Positions 35,201-45,699 of a DNA stretch of 64,000 bases are shown one piece after another (the first letter of the stretch is position 1; every line of letters begins with the position of its first letter). The position numbers and the translations under genes are program-made. The notes beneath the pieces are model-generated. The model saw only the letters and a program-made list of their open reading frames with translations, did not search any database and was not told the DNA's origin. The stretch comes from Effrenium voratum (lineage: Eukaryota > Sar > Dinophyceae > Suessiales > Symbiodiniaceae). The DNA lies in NCBI GenBank assembly GCA_963377175.1, contig CAUJNA010003495.1:343490-407489 (forward strand), given 5' to 3'.

Positions 35201-38200
35201 TGCAGGTAAAGACCCGGTTGTGGTGCCCCCACGAATGGACGTCTCGGCACCGCTCGAGGCGCCCGGTCCTTGTCCGGCTTGCTCCTGCATCAGCTTCATC
35301 ATCTTCGCGCCCAGGCGTTGCGACGCGCCATAGCCTTCGTCCATGAGCCTGTCGCACGACCGGGGCCCGGAATCCGGGGCCTCTGGACTCTCTGTGGGCT
35401 TCAAAGCGCTTCACCACAAGAAACAGTTCGCGTGTCCACCCAAACCGAGCCCGGAGAACCTGCACAAAATTCCTTGTCTGACATGACGCAAGGGCTGGTG
35501 AGCAATCCAGCACCAGACCTCTCGCCCTCTCGCCCTCTCGCCCTCTCGCCCTCTCGCCCTCTCGCCCTCTCGCCCTCTCGCCCTCTCGCCCTCTCGCCCT
35601 CTCGCCCTCTCGCCCTCTCGCCCTCTCGCCCTCTCGCCCTCTCGCCCTCTCGCCCTCTCGCCCTCTCGCCCTCTCGCCCTCTCGCCCTCTCGCCCTCTCG
35701 CCCTCTCGCCCTCTCGCCCTCTCGCCCTCTCGCCCTCTCGCCCTCTCGCCCTCTCGCCCTCTCGCCCTCTCGCCCACTGCGCGCCTGCCGATGAAGGGGA
35801 GTTTCCAGTAGGGGAAGGGAAAGAAGGTCCTCTTGTTCAGCGCAGAGAAGATGCTCCTCGGCTCCAGAAACTTGCGACTGCCCCAGCGTCCAAAAAGCAG
35901 TCGCTTCCCAGCGCCTGCCACTTTCAAGTCATGCCATGTGGACACATTAGGATATCTCAGCGCCTCGGATGCTTTGCTTTTCGAACTCCACCTGGGTTGA
36001 GTTTGAACCTGGATGCTTTTTTGCCCAACCAGGTTCGCGTTTTTTTGGTCAACCAAAAAAAGTTGGAAAGGGCGCCCAAAAAAAAACCGCTGCATTCCCA
36101 CCTTGATACAGCTTATGGGAGAAACTCAAATTTCCCGAAAAGATGGGACGAATTGGGTGCATCGGCATGTCCTCCCCAAACCAACATACCAATAATCTTG
36201 CCAGCTCCTCAGTCTTTTTCAGGGGACCCCCAACAATGTCACAACGGTTTCCCGTTAAGAACCGCCCAAAACGCTCTTTCCCGGCTGAGTTCCCTTTCAG
36301 AGCCACCCGAAAAAGAGGATCTGTACCCTCAAAAAAAACAGACGTTCCCTATGAAAACCACCCAAGAAGCGTGATCTGTACCCTTCAAAAAAAAAACGAC
36401 CAGACCCGGATCGACGGAGCCCGAGGCGCTTCACGTCTTCCACCAACCCCCGGGTGCGGTTCTTCAGCATGCCGAGGTCCGACCCGAAGGCGGCCCGGCA
36501 CAGCACGTCCGCCGTATACAGCGGCAGCAGCTCCTCGGATTTTGGGGGCAGGAGCGGTCCGAGGAAGGAAAAACGAAAAACATGGGTGCAATTTGAGCAT
36601 CAGTCACTGCTCAAGTGGAAAAATCGAAACCTGAGAAGCTTCTCAAACCTGAAACGTCCCAAAGTCTAAGTTTCCCAACAATGCTTTGAGTTCCTCCTGG
36701 GTTGCTTCCGCCCCAATGGCTGACACGACCTGAGCAGAAAGTTGATGCTGCACCAAGCTACCCAGTTTCACATCGCTAGCAGTGACTGAGGCTCAATTTA
36801 CGCTCAGTGTGAAAAGGCTGAGGGAGGGAGGGAGGGAGGGAGGGAGGAGGGAGGGAGGGAGGGAGGGAGGGAGGGAGGGAGGGAGGGAGGGAGGGAGGGA
36901 GGGAGGGAGGGAGGGAGGGAGGGAGGGAGGGAGGAGGGGGAGGGAGGGAGGGAGGGAGGGAGGGAGGGAGGGAGGGTACGGAGGGTACGGAGAGGCAGGG
37001 GAGGGAGTGGGAGAGAGAGAGAGAGAGAGAGAGAACGAAAGAACGAGGGAACGAGGGAACGAGAGAAAAAGAGAAAAAGAGGGCCCCGTCGCAGAAACAA
37101 CCGTCGCCGAGGCGCAGTAAAGTTCACCTGCCCGGAGTTCCTAGCGTCTGCTGCCAGCTGGTCCAACAGAGTCTGCGTCAGCTCTGTGACGCTCGGCACG
37201 TAGCCGAGCTGGGCGCGGCTCGGGGAGGGGCAATCCCAAGGAAACTCTCTGAGCCGTTGAAACACCCAATCAATCAGCAGGACAAGCACTGATGATGCAA
37301 AGCAATGCAAGGCAGTTGCGGGGAGTGGATGCGTATGAATTGGTGACTCCAACTATCCATCGCAAAAGATTTAACAGGAGTGTCTAGCGGAGGGGCAACC
37401 GGCAGCGCAGCAATGAGCAACGCCTGCGTTGCGCCGGCAAGCCGCCGGATTCTTGCTTGTTCCTGCCACGCCCATTTTTACATACCTCGATAAGGAAGCA
37501 CCCCGGTTTTGCGGGTTTCTTTGGACCAAGGATACCTTCGCGGCACCCCGCCGAATCCCGCACACAGGGAGACAGCAGCCGCAAGGCCCGAGGCGCCAAA
37601 CTCTTGGCGTTGAAGGCGGGCGACAGCAGCCGCCGCTCGCGCTTCCACAGGTCACCCTCCGAGAAGAAGACACCTGGCGCGTATGGCCCCAAAAAACGCG
37701 AGGCCCCGAAATGGGTTGCCCTGGGAAGTGGAAAAATGGGGGAAAAACCTGCGTAACGCCTAGTAGCTCTTTAACTTTGAGCCACTGCCTGACGCGAGGC
37801 CCAGCGGCCAGCGCGAGGGTGTCAGGCACGATGCCAGCGCGAGGGTTCTGAGAACTTGCTCGATTCAACCAGCGTCAAGCAAGCACCAAAGGGCGGTTTT
37901 TAGACACAACTTGGACAGCTCCTTTCTCAAAGCTGCTCACCCCTTGCGATGTCGCTTGCCTGGGGATACGAAACAACGGGGTACGCCAATGCGCCATCGA
38001 GCTCAAGCCCAGCGACATGTGGCTTGCGGGGTCCTTGAAGGAGACAGGGAATTGAACGCAGTCCCCAGAGCTGAGCTTGGAGCGTTTGTTGAGGTCCTTG
38101 TGACGGTTGCTGTAAGGTGGCAACTGATGCTCAGTTTGTCGCCGGTGGTTGGAACAAGCTGTCGAAGAAAACGCTTGGGAAGGCGGCCCAGGAATGGGAA

Positions 38201-40452
38201 TGCTTTCTTGCCCAAACGCTTGGAGAAGATGAGCGGGCTTGGTGGGCAAATTCTTTTGCAGGCAAGCTTACTGATGAAACGGTGGCTAGCGTTGAACCCA
38301 CGCAAATGGCTGCCGCCAACGGGTGGATTTGTGGTAGAGCTTGGAGGTTGAACGCTTGGTTGATGCTGGGGTGCAGTTTTGGCTTGAGCATAAATGGCCA
38401 AGGAAAAGGCTGGAAACGCCCCAGCCAGGCCAACAAAGCAGGCGCTTTACAAGCAGGCCCTTGCAGAAAGCCAAACTGGGCATGAGTGGGTTCAGGCAAA
38501 AAACCTTGACCTGCTTGCAGCGCGGAGACACAAAAACGCCCGGCAACACATTCACTCCGGCCTTCCACCATGTCGTAGGCGCCGTGCTGCAGCGAGGGCG
38601 GCTTGGTGGCCTTGAAGGGCCGCAGGTCCACCACTTTGGACATCATCTGCCAGGAGCACACCGCCACCACGCGCGTGCCGGCCTTGCTGATTCAGTCAGG
38701 CCCGGGAAACCGGCGCTCCGAAAGCGTAACAAGTGAGCGAAGCGCGAGCTTCTGTGCGCCAGAGACTCTCTGCGCAAGGACTCTTGGCTCAAATTCCGCG
38801 GCGCAGACTTGTCTTTGCAAAGTCCTCGGCGCAAGTTTCTCCACGCAAACTGTCTGTGCGAGTTTCTCTGCGCAAGTTATCGACGCAAGTTCTGTGGGCG
38901 TGCTCTCGGTGCATGTTTCTCTGCGCAAGTGCTCTGTGCAAGCTTCTCAGCACAAGCTCGCGGTGAAACTAATTATCTCTCTGCGAGTTGTTCTGCACAA
39001 GTTTTCTGCGCACGTCGTTCTCAATGCAATGGGTCGTTCTCAACGCAAGCAGCGCCACGAGTTGCAAAACACTCCCCGCAACAAATCCAAAAGCCCTCAG
39101 TTTTTGCGCATCGACCACGCTAGTCCCCGCAGGGGGTCGCGCGGGGACGAAAAGTAGAAACAGTCCTCAGAGATCACGCTAATCCCCGCAAAGGGTCGCG
39201 CTCGCACAACAAAAAGTGAAAAGCATAGAAAAGGTCAAAGTTCTGCACGCCGACCACGCCGATCCCCGAGGACGGCGGCATTTTCAAAAGGCGAGTTCGG
39301 TCCCACCACGTCGCCTTAAAAGAATCGTGCGAATTTGCTCGCCCAAGTGTGCTCGCGCAAGTGTGCTCCGGCAAGCGCGCTCGTGCAAGAGTACTCGCGT
39401 AAGTGCTCGCGTAAGTGTGCTCGCGTGAGTTTGCTCGCGCAAGTGCGGTCCTGCGGGCTTGCTCGTGCCTTCGATGCGGAACAACTTCCCAGCGACCTGC
39501 GCGGTCGCAATCAAAGTGGCAGTTTTTGCGAGTTTGCTCCTAGGCAAGTATCATGGCGTGTCCATTTCCTATGCAAGCAACAACGAAAACTCGCCTCAGA
39601 AACCGGCCCCTGCGACCCTGACACTTTGGCTTGCCAAGTGGCAAGGACCATCTCGAAGACGCCCTCCTCGCCATAATCTCTGGCCCACTCGTCAACCTTC
39701 TCCGAGAAATAGATGGCTCCTTGAACAGAAGGCGTGGACACTCGCTGGAGAAGGGGGAAAAAACAGGCGTGGATTCCGCACTGCGCCAAATGCGCCACGT
39801 GCGCGCTCCTGGCCCCAGCTGCGGCAGGGCGCCCAGGAAAAAGACCCCAGGCACTGTGCCTTGGCGCCGCTCGCATGGACGTGACCAAATGCGGCTGGAT
39901 GCTTCCCTCTCCGCACTTCTCCCTCCCTCCCTCCCTCCCTCCCTCCCTCCCTCCCTCCCTCGCGTTCGATGCAGAGTGCGAAAGTGGTCCACCTTGGGCT
40001 TCAGCAGCCACCTGACGCGAATTCGGGCGGCTTCAAAAGCCAGCCGGCTGACACGAGTCCAATTCAAACGTGTCTGAAGGTCCAAAATCAGAGATAAAGT
40101 GGTCATAAAGACCGACATGTTGATAACAAACATGACCAATCTGGTGAGGAACCCCCATTTCCTCTTTTTGGCAAGTGTGCCCTCGTAGCACCCCGCCGTG
40201 CGATGATGGTGAATACTTCAGGACGTACACCCACATGGGGGGCGTCTTTGTTTGAGGGTACCCATGCGAGGAATCCCTCAGGCTTCAAAACCAGTGATTT
40301 TGGAAGGCCGAAGCCAAAATTCCATCAGGAGTTTTGGGGTGGGACATGTCGAGTGTCCCTCCCAATTTGTTTCGCCTCAGCGCCAGCAGCGAGGACACTG
40401 CCACACCGGCAGCTGCCAGCAGTTTGGACCGCTCCTCCAGAGCTAAAGCCAT
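29281..40452 (-). CDS. Cytochrome P450 monooxygenase, about 17 exons
   Basis: Exons from 5' to 3'. ATG at 40452 with a hydrophobic N-terminal anchor ([18 protein letters not shown]). About 39610-39730 ([17 protein letters not shown]). About 38572-38690 ([20 protein letters not shown]). 37789-37847. About 37560-37673, helix C ([20 protein letters not shown]). About 37127-37210 ([15 protein letters not shown]). About 36405-36533 ([18 protein letters not shown]). About 35790-35882 ([20 protein letters not shown]). About 35235-35385. About 34660-34733. About 33808-33928, helix I ([17 protein letters not shown]). A possible 21-nt exon near 33300. About 31905-32035 with ExxR as ETLR. About 30878-30993 with the PERF-like [11 protein letters not shown]. 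About 30190-30312 with the heme loop [14 protein letters not shown]. 29532-29574. 29281-29353, ending [18 protein letters not shown] and a stop. All P450 hallmarks are present, so the enzyme is probably functional: a heme-thiolate oxygenase anchored in the ER or a plastid membrane. The substrate is not predictable. Confidence 0.9.
30190..30312 (-). CDS. P450 heme-binding exon
   Basis: Encodes the Cys-ligand loop [18 protein letters not shown], matching F-x-x-G-x-R-x-C-x-G-x-x-x-A except that the usual Gly after the first two variable positions is Ser. The cysteine is the axial heme ligand. The upstream part, CPPFDSLA, matches the meander. Confidence 0.88.
31735..31844. repeat. CATAGGTGTCC-family element, copy 2
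   Basis: About 110 bp from CATAGGTGTCCTTTTAGGGG to AAAAAGGACACCTATG. The terminal inverted repeat of about 15 bp is perfect or nearly so. It lies in the P450 intron between the ExxR and PERF exons, directly next to the repeated sequence at 31846-31907. Confidence 0.92.
32655..32745. repeat. Poly-C tracts with short A spacers
   Basis: C runs of six to twelve separated by AA, AAA or AAAA. The complementary strand is strongly G-rich and could form quadruplexes. It is in a P450 intron. A 29-bp direct duplication (CTTCCTGGCAACGCCTCCGT onwards) follows at 32761 and 32825. Confidence 0.85.
33098..33228 (+). repeat. GGGTCAAAA-family element, copy 2
   Basis: About 130 bp from GTGTGGGTCAAAACCG to GGATTTAGACCCATGGCCA, with internal GGTGAATTCACC and GGGGATTGGGATGTTC. 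It is homologous to the reverse complement of 18148-18272 and lies in a P450 intron. Confidence 0.85.
33540..33760. repeat. Decayed element pair of the GGGTCAAAG type
   Basis: Begins ATGGGTCAAAGTTAGTCGCC and contains two copies of CACCACCCAAAGGGAGCTT (about 33656-33674 and 33735-33753). It appears to be a rearranged relative of the elements at 23601 and 33098, adjacent to the P450 helix-I exon. Confidence 0.5.
34816..34916 (+). repeat. GTGGCTCAAAA-family element, copy 2
   Basis: GTGTGGCTCAAAATTAAACA to TTTTTTGAGCCACAGCC. It shares nearly the whole length with 27130-27230, including GGAGGGGTTAC and AGGTTTTGGTCCAT. It lies in a P450 intron. Confidence 0.88.
35519..35774. repeat. 8-bp minisatellite CTCGCCCT, about 32 copies
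   Basis: Essentially perfect tandem copies. Because 8 is not a multiple of 3, three copies make a 24-nt translation period (Ser-Pro-Ser-Arg-Pro-Leu-Ala-Leu on plus, Arg-Glu-Gly-Glu-Arg-Ala-Arg-Gly on minus) and all six frames stay open. It lies in the P450 intron between the exons at 35235-35385 and 35790-35882. Confidence 0.97.
36820..37038. repeat. (GGGA)n and (GA)n microsatellites
   Basis: A GGGA array to about 36976, two GGGTACGGA units, then (GA)n at about 37011-37035. In a P450 intron. Confidence 0.95.
37674..37788 (-). repeat. Introner-like element forming a whole 115-bp P450 intron
   Basis: The intron boundaries are CGCGTCAG|GCAGTGGC and GCGCCAG|GTGTC on the minus strand. They join LGLAS to [10 protein letters not shown] in frame (phase 1). 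From GTGGCTCAAAGTTAAAG onward the sequence is homologous to the element at 27130-27230 (shared GTTACGCAGGTTTT and CAGGGCAACCCATTTCGG). CAG stands at both exon-side edges, as a target-site duplication would. The donor dinucleotide is GC. Confidence 0.8.
38750..38970. repeat. Degenerate minisatellite, GCGCAAGTT family, locus 1
   Basis: About 13 imperfect units of 14-17 bp of the type TGCGCAAGTTTCTC. Related arrays occur at 39325-39480 and 44795-44902. Confidence 0.7.
39110..39275. repeat. Three degenerate copies of a 65-75 bp unit
   Basis: GACCACGCTAGTCCCCGC (39114), GATCACGCTAATCCCCGC (39173) and GACCACGCCGATCCCCGA (39250), with the first two followed by a GGGTCGCGC segment. Confidence 0.65.
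39325..39480. repeat. GCGCAAGTT-family minisatellite, locus 2
   Basis: About ten imperfect copies of TGTGCTCGCGCAAG-type units. Confidence 0.7.
39918..39961. repeat. (CCCT)n microsatellite
   Basis: Eleven CCCT units, in the P450 intron between the first two exons. Confidence 0.95.
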
Positions 40453-40569
40453 GGCCGACACCGGGACACCGGTGGGTTGAGCCAAATAAGCTGGAGTCTT
40501 CAAAATGTCCGAGATCGAAATCAGCTCCATCTGGAAGCCCGTGCAAAAGGACCACGGATCTTAGAGCGA

Positions 40570-43500
40570 GGAGACTTTCAAGCGTCCCGTCCCCCGTCCC
40601 GCGCGCCGCGCGCCGCATGCGTCCGATTTTGCCGTGCAACAGCACATGCGTGGAACCAGTGGGTGCGGAGACGGCACGACTCACTCCATGCCAGCAGCAT
40701 CCCGTGCGATCTTGTTCTCCTTGATGGCCTCCTGGAGAAGTGCGACTTGAGGCTCGCGCAACCAATAAATCCATTCTTGCCCGGTTTTGTGGGTACCCCA
40801 AAACAACCACCCTCTAACGCCAAGGGGAAAACGGCTGGTGACCAAGGGGAAGCTGCCGTCCGAAAGGTCCACTGCCTCCTCCGCATCGAAAGGGGCGTCC
40901 CACTTCAGGTCATGCAGCTCCTCGACGCGACAAACATCCGACCTGGTGCTACAAAAGATCCGGTTTATGTGGTGCTTTCCTTTGAGGGAATCCAAAACCG
41001 GTTCATCCGTTTTATCTTGGTGCTTTGAGAGAATCCAACCAATCCAACCAAAACCGGTTCACTCCCAACACCCCACAAGGTCATTCATTCCAAGGCTTGA
41101 ATCCCCGGAGTGAGAAACCATGGGCATCAAGTCCTGCCCGAAGTGGAAGGATCTTGCTCTTGCAAGGCTCCGCCAAATTTGCTCTTTGGTTTGTGCTAGA
41201 ATGGTGCGGCGCATCTCATCCCATCCAACCTTTGCAGCCAGCCGTTGAAACCTTGTTACTCCCCAAATCCCCGAATCCAATGAGGAGTGCGCCACAATCC
41301 CCCTTCAAAGTGGGGGCAAACGAACCTCGCCCAGCGCTAAACGAAACAAATGTTGCATTTCATGCGAGGGCGAAGTGGGTGCAAGGGATTTTAGCTCGCT
41401 CGAGCTGTGCGGTTCAAAAGGCATTCCGCTGTGAGGCCGTGTTTCACTTTTCATGAACCTCCTAAACCAACCAAAAGGCCTCGTTCAACAAAAGGAAATC
41501 TCAAATTCTTGGGCCCCCAAAATGAATTGGTTTCTTTTGCTTGCCCAACCAACAAAGAGGGTTCCCTTCTCCCTTCCCCCCCGTCAGGTCAAGAACATCT
41601 TGCTTTTTCTTTGGTTCTCCCAATTTGACCTTCAAAACGGGGGGAGAAGGGCGTCCCTCAAATAAACACGACGACGAGCCACCCACCTCGCGACCAACGA
41701 CTTGGCAACGGCGCCTCCAGCTTCTCCATGAGCACCGCCCGCCGGGAACTGAGCTGCACCAGCTCCCGCAGATCCCGCGCCTCCAGCCACCGCGCCAGGT
41801 CCTCCGCGTCCGAGCCGAATGCCGAGGCGTTGGGGGAAAAACCGGGTGGGTCCTGGCCCTCAACCCCGTTTCAGTGGACATGGCAAAAAGTTGAAAGGAT
41901 CTTCAAAAAGACGAACCCCAAACCAGGGGCGCCACTTCTCGGTGCCCCGGCACAACTGGACCAGAAGACGGGGCCCCGACCAGCGCCGGCTCGTCGCGGC
42001 GCTGGAGCCAGCCGTGGTCCTGGTAGCTCGCCTGACGAGCGGCCCGGGCTGAGGCAAACAGCCCTGTGGAGGAAAACTGAGTGGGTGGGTGGGTGGGTGG
42101 GTGGGTGGGTGGGTGGGTGGGTGGGTGGGTGGGTGGGTGGGTGGGTGCGTGGGTGGGTGGGTGGGTGGGTGGTACTGGTGGTGCTTGTGGTGGTGGTGGT
42201 GCTGCTGCTGCTGGTGGTGGTGGTGGTGGGACAACTCCGAGACGGAACCCGCGCCCTTGCAAGTGCCGAAGGATGCGGGCGGTCGCGCGAGCCGCCTGCG
42301 TCTTCTGCAGCAGCTCCGCGAGCGGAGGCCTCGGCCGTGCGACACAGATTCGATTCGCATGCCCGAGCAAAAACCCTAAAAAAAACATATGGTGGGTGTT
42401 TTTCAGAATTAGGGAATTCCGACAGGTAGGTGGTTTCCATTTGGCTTCAATTTAAGAACCATCTTGAGACATATTTAGATGATCAGAAATGCAAGTGCAG
42501 ATGCTCCTGATATTTGGAGATCTGAGCATGTTTCGGAGCAATGTTTCGGCGTAAAGAGGAGCATTCAAGTGAGGATTGGAGGTGGAAAAGTAAGGAGTGC
42601 CATCCAGCCTGCTCATGGCACAGACCTCGCCACTTGGCAAACTCCCTCCCACGCCGAGCCGCACATCTTCCTGCGACTTGGGAAGATGCTGCCTGGGCAA
42701 GCTGTTGGCACGCAGGTTTCAAGCTTAGAGATCTCACGAGCACACACGGTACACCACTTACCCCCCACTCCAAATACTTGTTTTAAGGGTATCATGTCAA
42801 CCCTTTACTTAACAGGAGGTACTTACCATGGAAAACCAGGTTTCCTGCAAATACCTAAAAAAAGGCCGGGTCTTTGGAGTAGGGGCGGCTTAGCCATGTC
42901 TGAATTCCACAGCGGACCCTCTGTTGGCATGCACGCCAATTCTGGGGTCGGACTGGAGGATCCACGTTGCCAAAAGCATGCCAATTCCAGGCCGGTTTTG
43001 GTTGGGTCGTGAAGACCAAAGCAAACCCCGGGCAAAATCTTGGATCGTTCAGGGCCCACCGGCGATTGACTAGGAAAAGGTGGCTTCAGTTGCGCGGGGA
43101 GTCCGTTCAATGGTGGATCTGCTCCCTGCCGAAAACCCACAAAGAGCCGAGACTGATCAAGCCAAACGAGCAAGCTGAAGCTCATGTAGATGTTGCCAAT
43201 CACATGATTTGCCCGATTCTTGCGTGTGGACTTGTCAATCTTGTGTGGCATGCGCCGGATGTGTATCTTGCTGCAACTTCTTGGGAAGCTCGTGGATGTC
43301 AATCTGGCAGGTTTTGGGGCGGACCTTGGCCAGCGCCGCCCTGCGGTCTCCTTCGAACCGAGCGGCACCGCCGCCAAGAGCTCCGGCACCGCCTTCCGAA
43401 GCTCCTCACGTCATGCTGCCGCCTGGGGTGGGAGAGGTCCAAAAGTTTGGTCCATCCGGATGTGACCAACATCAGTCTGTGTTTTTGAGCGTGTGTGTGT

Positions 43501-44180
43501 GTGTGTGAGAATTATAAAGGCGAGCCATGAAAGCTTCTGTTTGGCGGAGAATACTTTTTTTCTGCAAGTGTGTATTTGGTCTTGAAAGCCCTCTAATCGC
43601 CAGATGTATTCGTTTTGGAAATTTGAGGCAGGAAGTGTCCACCAGGCAAAAGTTGGCCAAAGCTTGGCTCTTCCTACGTCTCTTCTCACCAGTCGTTTCT
43701 TCCATGTGTATCTTCATCATTCTCTTGTTAAAATATCCACATTCATCCACATGTCGATGTTGACAACAATAGTTTCAGGCAAGAAAGCAACCCATCCCTG
43801 GACCCCCCCCCCCAAAACCCCGCGGGCTTTTCGGCTCCTCCGAGTCCGGCTCTGCCGGACTCTTCGGCGGCAGCACCACCGGCATCAAAGGAGAGGACAA
43901 AAGCGGGCGCTCCGGCCGCTTTTCGCCTGACGAGGTCGGGGCAACTTCGGCAAAGCCGCTTGAAATTGGGCTCACCAACTCCTGGTGAGAAGCGCCTTCT
44001 TCAAGAGAACTCTACCTTGTTCCATTGCCTCAAAAAGGCCACCTGTGCCTTCCTGCCTTTGCCTTTTCCACCTCGATTCCGCTGGTTTCTGCCCGTCCCT
44101 TCGGTGGCGTTCCCTGAGGCGGGCGCCTTTTCGCAGCCATGCCACCAGAGAGAGGAGCCCGGAGCCGGCCACCAGCCTTG
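40570..44180 (-). CDS. Unassigned multi-exon gene upstream of the P450
   Basis: GC-rich minus-strand exons. About 43990-44175: SGLLSLVAWLRKGARL (possible membrane segment), then a basic stretch and LFEAMEQGRVLLKKALL. About 43805-43975: PERPLLSSPLMPVVLPPKSP. About 43300-43430: KAVPELLAAVPLGSKETAGR. About 42240-42345: LAELLQKTQAARATARIL. About 41690-41830: DAEDLARWLEARDLRELVQL, then RRAVLMEKLEAPLPS. About 41130-41230: WDEMRRTILAQTKEQIWRSL. About 40855-40935: VEELHDLKWDAPFDAEEAVD. About 40685-40740: LLQEAIKENKIARDAAG. The content is mostly helical and charged. No domain is recognised. The 3' end lies only about 120-200 bp from the P450 start, so the genes are closely spaced in one direction. Confidence 0.42.
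42081..42235. repeat. (GGGT)n and (TGG)n microsatellites
   Basis: GGGT array at 42081-42170 with one GCGT interruption, then GGTGGT/TGCTGC trinucleotides to about 42228. Confidence 0.95.
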
Positions 44181-44562
44181 GAAAGAAAAAACAAAACAAA
44201 AACAAAAAACGCCGGGGGAAATCCAGTTGCGGCCCTCCGTTTTTTCGATTGGGTTTTTCACAAAAAAGCCATTGGGTTGTGATTTTGCTTAAACACTATG
44301 CATTGTTTGTATGTGTTTACTTGTTATATTCTTATTTCACTTATTGTTGTGTGTTTGTTTTTTATGTGTTTTTTGTTGTTTATGTTGTTTCATATCTTTT
44401 CTTTGGTAAAAAAAAAAACGTCTACACAACCAAACAGCAATCACAAACCCTAGCCCACATTTGCAATGGGGGAAGCCTCACAGGGTTCCACCGAAATAGT
44501 TCGCAACACCAAATGGCGGGCAACTCTTCCAAGAGTCGTGCTGTTTCAACACGCCAAACAGG

Positions 44563-44632
44563 GATCCTTACATTGTACACCTGAACATTGCCTTGTAAAT
44601 GGCTGTGTCCCTTTGTTTTGGTGGAAAAAGCC
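44563..44632. repeat. Dispersed repeat, second copy
   Basis: Matches 4451-4572 (CAGGGATCC, TACACCTGAACATTGCC, GGTGGAAAAAGC) without the poly-T insert. Confidence 0.75.
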
Positions 44633-44726
44633 AAACCGCATTTAAAACTAGACCACGGTTGGCCCGAAAGCCGAACATCGCAAGCGAGGTCGGCCCAACG
44701 CTGCAGGATGCGTTCTTTTTCCCTAC

Positions 44727-44798
44727 ACTTCGTGAAGCAAGCGCGAGACAGCACCAGGCAAGACTTCGTGAAGCAAGCGCGAGACAGCACCAGGCAAG
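44727..44798. repeat. 36-bp tandem duplication
   Basis: CTTCGTGAAGCAAGCGCGAG and 16 further bases occur twice in a row. The minus-strand translation shows the duplicated peptide SRSLAWCCLALA. Confidence 0.92.
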
Positions 44799-44902
44799 GT
44801 GCTCTGCGCAAACTGGTCGGTGCAAGTTGGTCTGCGCAAGTTGCTCTACGCAAGTTGCACTGTGCAAGTTGCTCGGCGCAAGTTGCTCCGCGCAAGTTGC
44901 TC
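44795..44902. repeat. GCGCAAGTT-family minisatellite, locus 3, cut by a gap
   Basis: Seven units of about 15 bp, type GCGCAAGTTGCTC, running directly into the N gap. Confidence 0.8.
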
Positions 44903-45002
44903 NNNNNNNNNNNNNNNNNNNNNNNNNNNNNNNNNNNNNNNNNNNNNNNNNNNNNNNNNNNNNNNNNNNNNNNNNNNNNNNNNNNNNNNNNNNNNNNNNN
45001 NN
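44903..45002. other. Assembly gap of 100 N
   Basis: Exactly 100 N between two different tandem arrays. This is the conventional size for a gap of unknown length. Confidence 0.99.
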
Positions 45003-45420
45003 TCCTTGCAATGACTCCTTGCAATGACTCCTTGCAATGACTCCTTGCAATGACTCCTTGCAATGACTCCTTGCAATGACTCCTTGCAATGACTCCTTGC
45101 AATGACTCCTTGCAATGACTACTTGCAATGACTCCTAGCAATGACTCCTTGCAATGACTCCTTGCAATGACTCCTTGCAATGACTCCTTGCAATAACTCC
45201 TTGCAATGACTCCTTGCAATGACTCCTTGCAATGACTCCTTGCAATGACTCCTTGCAATGACTCCTTGCAATGACTCCTTGCAATGACTCCTTGCAATGA
45301 CTCCTTGCAATGACTCCTTGCAATGACTCCTTGCAATGACTCCTTGCAATGACTCCTTGCAATGACTCCTTGCAATGACTTTTATGATGATGATTCCTTG
45401 CAATGACACCTTGTAATGAC
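45003..45420. repeat. 13-bp satellite TCCTTGCAATGAC, about 30 copies
   Basis: Near-perfect copies, degenerating after 45380. Three units make a 39-nt translation period, giving a false minus-strand protein with a 13-residue repeat. It continues into the gap. Confidence 0.97.
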
Positions 45421-45699
45421 TCTCATGAGAACAACTCAAGTGAACCCAGCGGTTCGCCATGCTTTCGGGAAAACCTGAGCCCCAAAATCCCACCAGCCCA
45501 GTCCCCAAGCCCTCGCCCGAAAACACATCCGAGGCACACCAAGGCCGCACCCCAGGCCCAACGAGGTGCCTGACACACGCGCCCTCGGGTGAACCCGGCC
45601 ATATCTGGGCGGCTCGTTTTGGTTTTTGAGGTTAGACCTACCAGAATGGCGGCTGGCCTCACGCCAACTGACCGGGGCTTAGTAACCCTGCTTCAAACG

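Noticed and set aside
35178..36101. 307-codon minus ORF with an Arg-Glu-Gly repeat
   Set aside because: The repeat part is the 8-bp minisatellite. Only about 93 nt at 35790-35882 is real, as a P450 exon in the same frame.
45003..45420. CRISPR-like regular spacing
   Set aside because: The units are contiguous 13-mers without unique spacers, in eukaryotic DNA; a simple satellite.
44422..45550. Minus ORFs with a 13-residue repeat (IARSHCKESLQGV)
   Set aside because: Translation of the 13-bp satellite and of the N gap; not a protein.
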